Shown piece by piece: positions 48,051-55,646 of a stretch of 55,646 nucleotides of DNA; position 1 is the stretch's first letter; the number at the start of each line of letters is the position of its first letter. The notes under the pieces are model-generated. The model had not been told where the DNA came from and searched no databases. It worked only from the letters and a program-made list of their open reading frames with translations. The position numbers and the translations under genes were made by a program. The DNA comes from Kiritimatiellota bacterium. GTDB lineage: Bacteria > Verrucomicrobiota > Kiritimatiellia > Kiritimatiellales > Tichowtungiaceae. Location of the stretch: positions 1-55,646 of the forward strand of contig JACNKZ010000060.1 of assembly GCA_014381785.1 (NCBI GenBank), in the 5' to 3' direction.

Positions 48051-49160
48051 ATGAAGCACACACCACTACACGCAGAACACATCGCCCTTGGCGCCCGAAT
48101 GGCGGAATTCGGCGGCTGGGATATGCCGATTCAGTATGAGGGAATTCTGGCGGAACATCAGCACACCCGCACTCAGACCGGCCTGTTCGATATCTGTCAC
48201 ATGGGTGAGTTTGAACTGAGCGGGCCGACAGCCGCCGCCGATCTCGAAAACCTGCTGACGATGAAGATCTCCACACTGGCGGTTGGGCAGTGCCGATATG
48301 GTTTTATGCTCAATGACGCGGGCGGGGTGATCGACGACCTCACCTGTTACCGCCTGGATGATGAGCGCTATATGCTGGTGGTGAATGCCGCCACGCTGGA
48401 CGGTGATGCCGAATGGATTCGCGCGCATCTTTCGCCGGACACCGTTTTCACCGACCGCTCAAGCGAGCTGGCTAAACTGGATGTGCAGGGACCGCAGGCC
48501 CACGCCGATTTGGAAACCGTGATGGGTGAGCTTCCGAACCTTGGATATTTTAAAGCCGAAAGTTTCCAAGCATTGGAAACAGAGATGCTGGTTAGCCGCA
48601 CCGGCTATACCGGCGAACTGGGCTATGAACTTTATTTCCCCGCATCGGAGGCTGTTCGTGTTTGGCGCGCACTGCTCGCCAACGAAAACATTAAGCCGAT
48701 CGGCCTGGGCGCGCGCGATACCCTGCGCCTTGAGATGGGATACTCGCTTTACGGGCATGAATTATCTGCTGAGCGCACCCCCGTTGCGACCAGCCGCGGG
48801 ATGTTTATTAAAAAAGAGGGTGAGTTTATCGGGCGTGATGCCGTGATGCGCGATCTGGAGGATCCCGCTGAATTTCTTGTTGCGCTGGAGTTTAATGATA
48901 AGCGTGCGGCACGTGCTCACGACAAGGTCTTTTCCCATCCGCCTTCGCCAGAAGGCTCCGGCGCGACAAGCGGGTTGGAAATCGGCGTGATCACCAGCGG
49001 CTCGCTTTCTCCAAGCCTTGGAAAAGCTGTTGCACTTGCTTTGATTCAGGCCGATTTAGCCGTTCCCGGAACCGTTCTCGATGTCGAAATTCGCGGTAAC
49101 CCGTTTCCGGCAACGGTCGTTGATCTGCCGTTCTACAAAGAGGGAACCGCGAGAGGGTAG
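48051..49160 (+). CDS. gcvT: glycine cleavage system T protein (aminomethyltransferase)
   Basis: GcvT transfers the one-carbon unit from aminomethyl-lipoyl H protein to tetrahydrofolate. The 369-residue protein starts TPLHAEHIALGARMAEFGGW and includes YEGILAEHQHTRTQTGLFDI, the folate-site region LMVVNAATLDGDAEW, LVSRTGYTGELGYEL, GLGARDTLRLEMGY and the C-terminal GVITSGSLSPSLGK. The other glycine cleavage genes are not nearby. A TTCCAA palindrome encodes FQALE at 48564-48578, and a one-mismatch copy lies at 49007-49021 (PSLGK). The ATG at 48051 fits the family start. Confidence 0.95.
   Translation: MKHTPLHAEHIALGARMAEFGGWDMPIQYEGILAEHQHTRTQTGLFDICHMGEFELSGPTAAADLENLLTMKISTLAVGQCRYGFMLNDAGGVIDDLTCYRLDDERYMLVVNAATLDGDAEWIRAHLSPDTVFTDRSSELAKLDVQGPQAHADLETVMGELPNLGYFKAESFQALETEMLVSRTGYTGELGYELYFPASEAVRVWRALLANENIKPIGLGARDTLRLEMGYSLYGHELSAERTPVATSRGMFIKKEGEFIGRDAVMRDLEDPAEFLVALEFNDKRAARAHDKVFSHPPSPEGSGATSGLEIGVITSGSLSPSLGKAVALALIQADLAVPGTVLDVEIRGNPFPATVVDLPFYKEGTARG
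48562..48580. repeat. TTCCAA-type palindrome with 8-bp arms in gcvT
   Basis: GTTTCCAA-GCA-TTGGAAAC is perfect; read as SFQALET. Confidence 0.95.
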
Positions 49161-49161
49161 G

Positions 49162-49518
49162 TTACTTTTTCTTTGTTTTGTATTCGGCGTGCTCTTCGCG
49201 GATCAGGTTAACGCAATAGGTGTTCAGGCTGTCTCCCCGGCGGAGGGATTCAATTGCCAGCGTTTTGTGAAGCTCTTTACCGACTCGAACCACAAATTTA
49301 CCGGAGTACTCTTTTCCCGCGGTTCCTGCCGGCAGAGGTTCGCCGTCTGTTTGATACAGTTTAATCCATTCGTCAACGACTTGGCAGATTTCCTTGTAGA
49401 CTGCGGCTTCGTTATCGCCGTGAACACCGCCGAGCATTAGGCCGGGGCAGGTGCCGATATAGCACTGATCCTCTTCCGACCATTCGACAATTTTAAGATA
49501 TTTATCACTCAATTTCAT
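49162..49518 (-). CDS. hicB: HicB-family antitoxin
   Basis: The 118-residue protein has the HicB core (LKIVEWSEEDQCYIGTCPGL, then GGVHGDNEAAVYKEI), a degenerate RNase H-like fold. A C-terminal ribbon-helix-helix (GKFVVRVGKELHKTLAIESL, then RRGDSLNTYCVNLI) binds DNA. It neutralises HicA and represses the operon. It overlaps the hicA stop by 4 bp (ATGA). The perfect palindrome at 49710-49742 is the expected operator. Confidence 0.9.
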   Translation of the reverse strand: MKLSDKYLKIVEWSEEDQCYIGTCPGLMLGGVHGDNEAAVYKEICQVVDEWIKLYQTDGEPLPAGTAGKEYSGKFVVRVGKELHKTLAIESLRRGDSLNTYCVNLIREEHAEYKTKKK

Positions 49519-49709
49519 TTTGTTGCCTCCCTCAGAGCTCGCTCGAGTTCCCGTTCCTGATATTTTTTAGCATCCTGTCCGGGTTTGCCGCTGATTGTGA
49601 TTTTACTGCCACAGGGATGTTTAAAGTTTCTGTGACTTCCTTTCCCGCCTCGATCTTCAAATCCGGCCTTTTGTAGATCACGAATCAGTTCTCTAATTTT
49701 TCTTGGCAC
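49515..49709 (-). CDS. hicA: HicA-family mRNA interferase toxin
   Basis: A 64-residue double-stranded RNA-binding-like toxin: IRELIRDLQKAGFE, then GGKGSHRNFKHP with the catalytic histidine in GSH, and KITISGKPGQDAK. HicA cleaves mRNA when free of HicB. The start is GTG at 49709, directly adjoining the operator palindrome, which leaves no room for a normal ribosome binding site. Translation may therefore begin on a leaderless or very short transcript. It is an isolated toxin-antitoxin pair between gcvT and a phosphatase gene. Confidence 0.9.
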   Translation of the reverse strand: MPRKIRELIRDLQKAGFEDRGGKGSHRNFKHPCGSKITISGKPGQDAKKYQERELERALREATK

Positions 49710-49742
49710 GGATTTATAGTACTAAAGTAGTACTATAAATCC
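49710..49742. promoter_or_regulatory. hicAB operator, perfect 15-bp inverted repeat
   Basis: GGATTTATAGTACTA and its exact complement TAGTACTATAAATCC are separated by AAG. The arm nearest hicA contains TATAAA on the minus strand, a possible -10 element that would place transcription start at or next to the GTG. Repressor binding would cover the promoter completely. Confidence 0.8.
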
Positions 49743-49812
49743 AGATCAATTTTAAATTTCTAATGGTTTTGTTCCTGAACTCTTCCTCTGAATGGGGTTT
49801 AATTCCGCGCTT

Positions 49813-50469
49813 ATGGAGAAACAACTGCTCATTTTTGATTTGGACGGAACGCTGGCGGAAACGCGGGAGGATCTAACCACCAGCATCAACCTGATGCGGG
49901 CGCATTATGCCTTGCCGCCGGTGGATGTGGAGACGGTGATCAGCCACATCGGCAGCGGAGTCCGTGAGCTGATAGAGGGCTGTGTGCAGGGAATGGATGT
50001 GGATGTGGATGTGGATGAAGCGCTGGCGCTCTATAAGGCGTTCTACGCCGAACATATGCTCGACGAGACCCGGCTTTACCCCGGTGTGGAAGAAGGGTTG
50101 ATGACGTTGTCCGGCCATGAACTGGCTGTGCTGAGCAACAAGCCGGGGGATCCGGCCCGCGCGATTCTGAAGCACCTGGGTGTGGGCGACCTGTTTTTCC
50201 GGATGCTGGGCGGCGGCGATCTGCCGAACCTGAAGCCCGCGCCCGACGGTATTGAGGCGCTGATGGCCGAATCCGGCATCGATATGGAAAACACCTGGAT
50301 GATTGGCGATCATCACACGGATTTGGAAGTGGCGCATAACGCCGGGGTGAAGAGCGGCTTTGTCACCTATGGCCTCGGGCACCCCGGCGAATTTACTGCC
50401 GATCAGACATGGCATGGATTCGAAGAACTCGTAGAGTTCTTTGCGGGATACGGGATGCGGGGTGCGTGA
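49813..50469 (+). CDS. gph: phosphoglycolate phosphatase-like HAD hydrolase
   Basis: The 218-residue protein has IFDLDGTLAETREDL (nucleophile and acid), AVLSNKPGDPA (motif II), LKPAPDGIEAL (motif III lysine) and MIGDHHTDLEVAHNAGV (motif IV), with a helical cap. These features are closest to Gph, which removes 2-phosphoglycolate, but related sugar phosphatases are possible. The ATG at 49813 is preferred over one at 49792. A GGATGT repeat of nearly four units (49995-50016) encodes MDVDVDVDE in the cap. Confidence 0.82.
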   Translation: MEKQLLIFDLDGTLAETREDLTTSINLMRAHYALPPVDVETVISHIGSGVRELIEGCVQGMDVDVDVDEALALYKAFYAEHMLDETRLYPGVEEGLMTLSGHELAVLSNKPGDPARAILKHLGVGDLFFRMLGGGDLPNLKPAPDGIEALMAESGIDMENTWMIGDHHTDLEVAHNAGVKSGFVTYGLGHPGEFTADQTWHGFEELVEFFAGYGMRGA

Positions 50470-50579
50470 TACGGGATATTTTTATCTCGAATCTCAAATC
50501 CCGTATCATTTAGATTCGGTTGGTGTGTTGGTAATCCGTTTAATTTCGGATGAACGCAATATTTGAAACGAGGAATACA

Positions 50580-50987
50580 ATGAGTAATACAGACGGACTG
50601 AAACTTTTGAAAAAAGGCGAAATGAACTATCCGCAGACGCCGGATGCTTCAATCCTTGAAACATTTAAAAATTCCAACCCGCAGCGCGATTACTGGATCA
50701 ACTTTGAAACCGACGAGTTCACATCGCTCTGCCCGATCACCGGACAGCCCGATTTTGCGCGTATCACCATCGAATACATTCCTGATGAGCTGTGCGTGGA
50801 GAGCAAGTCGCTTAAACTGTTCCTCTTTTCTTTCCGCAATGAAGGCTCGTTCTACGAGGATGTCACTAACCGCATCTACACGGATCTGTTTGAACTGCTC
50901 AAACCGCGTCAGTTGGTTGTCATTGGCGAGTTTACGGCCCGCGGCGGCATTCGTTCCAGCGTCCGTGTCGATTCCGCCGATCAGTAG
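50580..50987 (+). CDS. queF: NADPH-dependent 7-cyano-7-deazaguanine reductase
   Basis: QueF reduces preQ0 to preQ1 in queuosine synthesis. The 135-residue protein is the short, unimodular type, with the nucleophilic Cys in [14 protein letters not shown] and the QueF signature [27 protein letters not shown] precedes the ATG at 50580; an earlier in-frame ATG at 50550 lacks this. It is the first gene of the queuosine cluster and is convergent with queD, with 5 bp between the stops. Confidence 0.95.
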   Translation: MSNTDGLKLLKKGEMNYPQTPDASILETFKNSNPQRDYWINFETDEFTSLCPITGQPDFARITIEYIPDELCVESKSLKLFLFSFRNEGSFYEDVTNRIYTDLFELLKPRQLVVIGEFTARGGIRSSVRVDSADQ

Positions 50988-50992
50988 CGACT

Positions 50993-51358
50993 CTATGGAC
51001 CGGTGTAAATGCAGCCGGAGGTTGCGGTCTCTTTGATGACCAGCTGGCAGAGCAGGGGCAGTTGCGGCTTAAGAATATTCCACAGCCAGACGCTCATGTT
51101 TTCGCTGGTCGGATTTTCCAATCCCTCAATTTCATTGAGGATGGCGTGGTCGAGCTGCTTGAGAACCGGCTCGCACACTTTGGCCAGATCACCGAAATCC
51201 ATCACAAATCCGGTCTGCGGGTCGACTTCGCCTTTGAGATGCACTTCAACCTCAAACCCGTGGCCGTGCATGGCTGAGCATTTATGGGTGGGCGGCACAC
51301 CGGTCAGGCGGTGGGCGGCATCGAAGCGTAGTGTTTTATAAATCTGCATTTTAGACAT
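50993..51358 (-). CDS. queD: 6-carboxytetrahydropterin synthase
   Basis: QueD turns dihydroneopterin triphosphate into 6-carboxy-5,6,7,8-tetrahydropterin. The 121-residue protein, the same length as E. coli QueD, has the zinc histidines in DAAHRL and HGHGFEVEV, the catalytic cysteine in THKCSAMHGHG, and the substrate-binding glutamate in IKETATSGCIY. GAAGGAGAAC precedes the ATG. It is the last gene of the minus-strand queE-queC-queD series; an inverted repeat lies between it and queC. Confidence 0.95.
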   Translation of the reverse strand: MSKMQIYKTLRFDAAHRLTGVPPTHKCSAMHGHGFEVEVHLKGEVDPQTGFVMDFGDLAKVCEPVLKQLDHAILNEIEGLENPTSENMSVWLWNILKPQLPLLCQLVIKETATSGCIYTGP

Positions 51359-51401
51359 TTCAGTTCTCCTTCATATCAAATTTTACCTGACAGAAATTTT
51401 A

Positions 51402-51504
51402 ACAGAAGGAAACGAAGGGAAACCAAGGGAAGATTTTGATAAAATAATCCATACTCTGAAATTCTGTTGAATCTGCCTTCGTTATCCTTTGTCCCCTTCT
51501 GTAA
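51402..51504. repeat. intergenic inverted repeat (CAGAAGG family)
   Basis: ACAGAAGGAAACGAAGGGAA at 51402 onward and the opposing CTTCGTTATCCTTTGTCCCC ending in TTCTGTA at 51477-51502 are imperfect complements. Similar arms occur at 4040-4070 and near 2845 and 3967. It lies between queC and queD. Confidence 0.6.
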
Positions 51505-51511
51505 AATGAAA

Positions 51512-52207
51512 TTAAAACGGTTTATAGCGGCGCGGGTCAACCGTGCCAGCTTCTTTAAATCCTTTGAGGCGCAGGCGGCAGGAATCGCAGGTGCCGCAGG
51601 ACGCGCCGTCCGGGGCGGGATCGTAGCAGCTGGTAGTGATTCCGTAGTCTACGCCCAGTTTCAGACCTTTTTCAATAATCTGCGCTTTCGTGAGGTCGAT
51701 CAGCGGGGTGTGGAGGATCAGTTTTTTCTCGCCGGTTACGCCGGCTTTGGTGGCGAGGTTGGCCATGGCCTCGTAGGCGGCAATAAATTCGGGGCGGCAG
51801 TCAGGGTAGCCGCTGTAGTCGAGCGCATTGACGCCAATGAAGATGTCGGTGCTGCCAAGCACTTCGGCCCAGGCGAGGGCGTAGGAAAGAAAAATGGTGT
51901 TGCGGGCCGGAACGTAGGTGATAGGGATTTCATCTTCGGCACCCGCCTCGTGCGGCACATCGAGATTCATGTCGGTCAGTGCGGAGCCGCCGAAAGCCGC
52001 GAGATCAATATCAATCGTGCGGTGCTCCGCCACGCCCTGCGCGTTGGCGACCTGCTGCGCACAGTCCAGTTCGATCACGTGGCGCTGGCCGTAGCGGAAG
52101 GAGAGGGCATAGCATTCAAAGCCTGCGGCGTTGGCAATGGCCAGCGCGGTGGCGGAGTCCAGTCCGCCGCTCAGCAATACGACTGCCTTTTTTCTTTCTT
52201 CTTCCAT
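51512..52207 (-). CDS. queC: 7-cyano-7-deazaguanine synthase
   Basis: QueC converts 7-carboxy-7-deazaguanine to preQ0 with ATP and ammonia. The 231-residue protein has the PP-loop [26 protein letters not shown] and [18 protein letters not shown]. Four zinc cysteines lie in TTSCYDP and [16 protein letters not shown]. It is downstream of queE with 34 bp between them, on the same strand. Confidence 0.97.
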   Translation of the reverse strand: MEEERKKAVVLLSGGLDSATALAIANAAGFECYALSFRYGQRHVIELDCAQQVANAQGVAEHRTIDIDLAAFGGSALTDMNLDVPHEAGAEDEIPITYVPARNTIFLSYALAWAEVLGSTDIFIGVNALDYSGYPDCRPEFIAAYEAMANLATKAGVTGEKKLILHTPLIDLTKAQIIEKGLKLGVDYGITTSCYDPAPDGASCGTCDSCRLRLKGFKEAGTVDPRRYKPF

Positions 52208-52241
52208 TACTCCAACACTCCCTTACTCCGGTACTCCAATC

Positions 52242-53015
52242 TCACAGCAATCCCATCAACTTGTGACACTGCGGAATGACGCGAACGCTGTGGCCCAGCG
52301 CGCTGGCCATTTGCGATTGCCAGGTCAGTACCTGCTTGGCGGTGGGGATGCGGTCGGTTTTGACAGCAGCCGTCATCGGTTGCAGAACCACATGCGCACG
52401 GGTTTCGGTGGCGGTGATGAGTTCAACGGCTTCAGCCAAATCCTCTTCAGACGTGTCCGCACTCACCACCAGCTTAATGGTCGCACTGATTTCATCGGCT
52501 CCGATTTTTTCCATAAAGCGCTGATGCGCTTCCCAGGTTGCCGACTCGCCGGTGACGCTCGGCAGTTTGATGTCCATCAGCACATGATCGATGTGTTCAG
52601 CAATTTTAATGAACTGGACCACCAGATCGCCGCTGGTTTCGAGGTGAACCGGCAGATTGAGTTGTTTGTGCGCCTCTGGGAGAAATTCTGCAAGAAAATC
52701 GGCCTGTAGCAACGGTTCGCCGCCGGTGATAAACAGGTCATCATGAGCGAATGCGCTACGGTTCAGTTCATGGAGCAGTTTAATCAGCTGATTCACCGAG
52801 ATCGGGTTGGGAACCTGTTCAAAGACTCCACTGCCGGGTTCGCGCTCCACGTTGAAGGTTCCTTTGCGCTCGAAATCGGTGTCGCAATAAAGGCAGTTGC
52901 GGTGGCAGCCGCAAAGCCGGACAAAGAGCTGCCGGCGGCCGATATGGACCCCTTCACCCTGCGCGGAGCTGAAGATTTCGCTCACAAAAGCCGTTTGTTG
53001 TTTTTCTTGAACCAT
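52242..53015 (-). CDS. queE: 7-carboxy-7-deazaguanine synthase (radical SAM)
   Basis: QueE makes 7-carboxy-7-deazaguanine from carboxytetrahydropterin using a [4Fe-4S] cluster and SAM. The 257-residue protein has EIFSSAQGEGVHIGRRQLFV, the cluster motif C-x3-C-x2-C in CHRNCLYCDTD, and the SAM-binding ITGGEPLLQ. The ATG at 53015 (MVQEKQQ) gives the family start; the open frame reaches further upstream through an inverted repeat and the divergent queA promoter region, which is not coding. It heads the minus-strand queE-queC-queD unit. Confidence 0.95.
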   Translation of the reverse strand: MVQEKQQTAFVSEIFSSAQGEGVHIGRRQLFVRLCGCHRNCLYCDTDFERKGTFNVEREPGSGVFEQVPNPISVNQLIKLLHELNRSAFAHDDLFITGGEPLLQADFLAEFLPEAHKQLNLPVHLETSGDLVVQFIKIAEHIDHVLMDIKLPSVTGESATWEAHQRFMEKIGADEISATIKLVVSADTSEEDLAEAVELITATETRAHVVLQPMTAAVKTDRIPTAKQVLTWQSQMASALGHSVRVIPQCHKLMGLL

Positions 53016-53064
53016 TTTTTCGTTCCTCAAATTCAGGTGGGGAGCATACCAACAGAAGACAGAC

Positions 53065-53165
53065 GAATGGAATAATGGATTGAAGGATTGTTGGATGAAT
53101 GAAGGAACCGTATTATCCTTAGCATTTCCTAAATAATCCATTGATCCAGTAATCCAATATTCCAT
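53065..53165. repeat. intergenic inverted repeat (GAATGGAAT family)
   Basis: GAATGGAATAATGGATT near 53065 faces AATCCAATATTCCATTCTC at about 53151-53169. The same ATTAATCCAATATTCC units occur in tandem before mraY (about 13932-13968). It fills the divergent promoter region between queE and queA. Confidence 0.65.
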
Positions 53166-53169
53166 TCTC

Positions 53170-54216
53170 ATGCGTGTTGATTTGTTTGATTTTGATTTAC
53201 CGAAGCGCTTTATCGCGAACCATCCGGCCAGTCCGCGCGATTCCGCGCGCCTGCTCGATTTGACCGGCGAGGTGTTCGCGGACCGCATTATGCGCGACCT
53301 GCCGGAGTGCTTTCAGCCCGGTGATCTGCTGATCGGCAACAATACCAAGGTGATTCCAGCGCGGCTCGACGGCCTGCGGGATGAAGTCAAAATTGAAGCA
53401 ACGCTGCATATGCGCACCGCCGATGATGAATGGCTGGTGTTCGCCAAGCCCGGCAAGCGGCTTAAAGGCGGCCAGCGCGTCGACTTTGCCGACGGCTTTT
53501 GGGCTGAAGTGACTGAAAAGCGTGAGGGCGGCGATATCCGCTTCAAATTCAACTGCGGCGGCGAGGAGCTTTTCCAATGTTTGGAAAAACATGGACGGAT
53601 GCCGCTTCCGCCCTATATCCGGCGCAACAGTGAATCGCCTGAAAACGAGACGGATAGTGACAATTATCAGACCGTTTTTGCTAAAGAGCAGGGAGCGGTC
53701 GCCGCGCCGACCGCCGGACTGCACTTTACCGATGAACTTTTCCAAGGTTTGGAAAAACGCGGTGTGGCTTTTGAAACCGTCACGCTGCATGTCGGTGCCG
53801 GCACTTTCCTGCCGGTTAAAGTGGATGATACCGAAGATCACCAAATGCATGCGGAGTGGGGAACCCTTACGCAGGCGACGGTTGACAAAATCAACGCCAC
53901 CCGCGCGGCGGGCGGGCGCGTTATCGCAGTCGGCACCACCTCGCTTCGCCTATTAGAAAGCGCGGCAACGGATGTGGGGGTGATTGAACCCTTCACCGGC
54001 GAAACCGATATTTTCATTACGCCCGGCTATCAGTTTAAGATTGTCGATTTGCTGCTAACCAACTTTCATCTGCCGCGCTCCACCCTGTTTATGCTCGTTT
54101 CAGCCTTTGCGGGGCTTGAGGAAATGCATGCGGCATACGAACATGCTAAAAATGAAAACTACCGCTTTTACTCCTACGGCGATGGTTGTCTGTTGAAGAG
54201 GGAAATTAGAGATTAG
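53170..54216 (+). CDS. queA: S-adenosylmethionine:tRNA ribosyltransferase-isomerase
   Basis: QueA adds the ribosyl moiety of SAM to preQ1 in tRNA to form epoxyqueuosine. The 348-residue protein starts MRVDLFDFDLPKRFIA and contains HPASPRDSARLL, GDLLIGNNTKVIPARL, HGRMPLPPYIRR, AAPTAGLHFTDEL, TLHVGAGTFLPV and IAVGTTSLRLLES. Two TTCCAA palindromes encode FQCLE (53572-53586) and FQGLE (53740-53754), at positions where the family has helical FxxLLE-like or LLEKL-like sequence. Confidence 0.97.
   Translation: MRVDLFDFDLPKRFIANHPASPRDSARLLDLTGEVFADRIMRDLPECFQPGDLLIGNNTKVIPARLDGLRDEVKIEATLHMRTADDEWLVFAKPGKRLKGGQRVDFADGFWAEVTEKREGGDIRFKFNCGGEELFQCLEKHGRMPLPPYIRRNSESPENETDSDNYQTVFAKEQGAVAAPTAGLHFTDELFQGLEKRGVAFETVTLHVGAGTFLPVKVDDTEDHQMHAEWGTLTQATVDKINATRAAGGRVIAVGTTSLRLLESAATDVGVIEPFTGETDIFITPGYQFKIVDLLLTNFHLPRSTLFMLVSAFAGLEEMHAAYEHAKNENYRFYSYGDGCLLKREIRD
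53570..53588. repeat. TTCCAA-type palindrome with 8-bp arms in queA (first)
   Basis: TTTTCCAA-TGT-TTGGAAAA is perfect; read as LFQCLEK. Confidence 0.95.
53738..53756. repeat. TTCCAA-type palindrome with 8-bp arms in queA (second)
   Basis: TTTTCCAA-GGT-TTGGAAAA is perfect; read as LFQGLEK. Confidence 0.95.
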
Positions 54217-54447
54217 AAATTTGAAATTCGGCTTCATTATTTTACCCCCAATGATTCTTCCTGAATTTCTCCTCCCTGATTCGCGTATATTTGCGTTCCA
54301 CGCCGTTGGCGTGGCAAGCTTTCGCGGTTTCACTAAATCATTGCCACTTCGTTGCCCCGCATTCGCGGAGCCTCTTTCGACGCTGTCTCAAGTCTGCCCT
54401 CAAATCATTCTGCCTGTTTTCCCCTGTTTTGTGTTTTTCGTGGTTAA

Positions 54448-55599
<1,152 letters not shown>

Positions 55600-55606
55600 G
55601 CTGTAG

Positions 55607-55625
55607 GGCGGGTCACTGACCCGCC
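55607..55625. terminator. hairpin after tgt
   Basis: GGCGGGTCA and TGACCCGCC pair perfectly around a single C, 8 nt after the tgt stop. No T-run follows, so it may be a REP-like hairpin rather than a true terminator. Confidence 0.4.
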
Positions 55626-55646
55626 GGGACGGTCGGTGAGGGCACC

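Noticed and set aside
49995..50016. GGATGT microsatellite in the gph-like gene as a phase-variation site
   Set aside because: The 6-bp unit keeps the reading frame when copy number changes, so it can only vary a few Asp-Val residues.
53016..53288. N-terminal extension of queE by 91 codons
   Set aside because: It crosses the inverted repeat and the queA promoter region and overlaps the queA start; the family begins at the ATG at 53015.

Overview
The window looks like a chromosome segment of a Gram-negative, peptidoglycan-building bacterium of the PVC superphylum, most likely Kiritimatiellota. The pointers are a 50-residue 'small basic protein' of the type known from Verrucomicrobia and Chlamydiae relatives (43140-43292), an outer-membrane FadL-type porin, a murE with the meso-diaminopimelate motif, very large secreted proteins with thrombospondin type 3 calcium repeats, and intergenic spaces full of inverted repeats. 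The phylum call is an inference. No rRNA, tRNA or CRISPR array was seen.

Layout. 1-7.1 kb: a small membrane protein, a Cache-HAMP sensor without output domain, rnhA, a MTH1-like Nudix hydrolase, an rlmL-type methyltransferase, truA and a small Cys-rich exported protein, separated by repeat-rich spacers. 7.2-25.4 kb: the division and cell wall (dcw) cluster mraZ-orf-rsmH-ftsL-ftsI-murE-murF-mraY, then a 6.9 kb accessory island (XRE regulator, 1312-residue calcium-repeat/beta-helix protein, companion protein, a truncated secreted-protein gene and an intact REP-associated tyrosine transposase element), then murD, a three-LysM lipoprotein and ftsW. 25.5-27.3 kb: a RecB-like nuclease with a probable iron-sulfur site and a YehS-like protein. 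27.3-36.4 kb: a divergent signalling locus, with fadL, a receiver-kinase and a mini H-box protein on the minus strand, and an atypical ketoacyl synthase, two histidine kinases and a Fis-type response regulator on the plus strand. Two copies of a 15-bp palindromic site lie between the arms. 36.5-39.9 kb: efp, its lysylation enzyme epmA, and ettA, all acting on stalled or idle ribosomes. 40.0-47.9 kb: a HEAT/zinc/nuclease fusion coupled to uvrB, the small basic protein, a pseudouridine synthase, a presequence-protease-like M16C peptidase and a HAD phosphatase. 48-55.6 kb: gcvT, a hicAB toxin-antitoxin pair with a perfect 15+15 bp operator, a gph-like phosphatase and a queuosine cluster (queF, queD, queC, queE, queA, tgt).

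The strongest unexplained signal is a short dispersed palindrome, TTCCAA-NSN-TTGGAA. It occurs 13 times perfectly and at least five more times with one mismatch, where about 0.003 perfect copies would be expected by chance. All but two of these copies lie inside genes (murF, epmA, uvrB, five in the M16C peptidase, gcvT, queA twice, tgt). They are read in all three frames, most often as Phe-Gln-X-Leu-Glu, the spacer is always 3 nt, and its middle base is always G or C. In several conserved proteins the copy lies over residues of the normal family alignment rather than inserted between them, so it seems to have been written into the gene without changing its length. This resembles the HIP1 phenomenon of cyanobacteria in style but not in sequence.

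A second layer is a set of longer intergenic inverted repeats in several sequence families (CARAAT-type, AACGAATGA-type, GAATGGAAT-type, CAGAAGG-type). The resident RAYT element, with its own 19-bp inverted ends and tandem end duplications, makes REP-like mobilisation a reasonable hypothesis for some of them.
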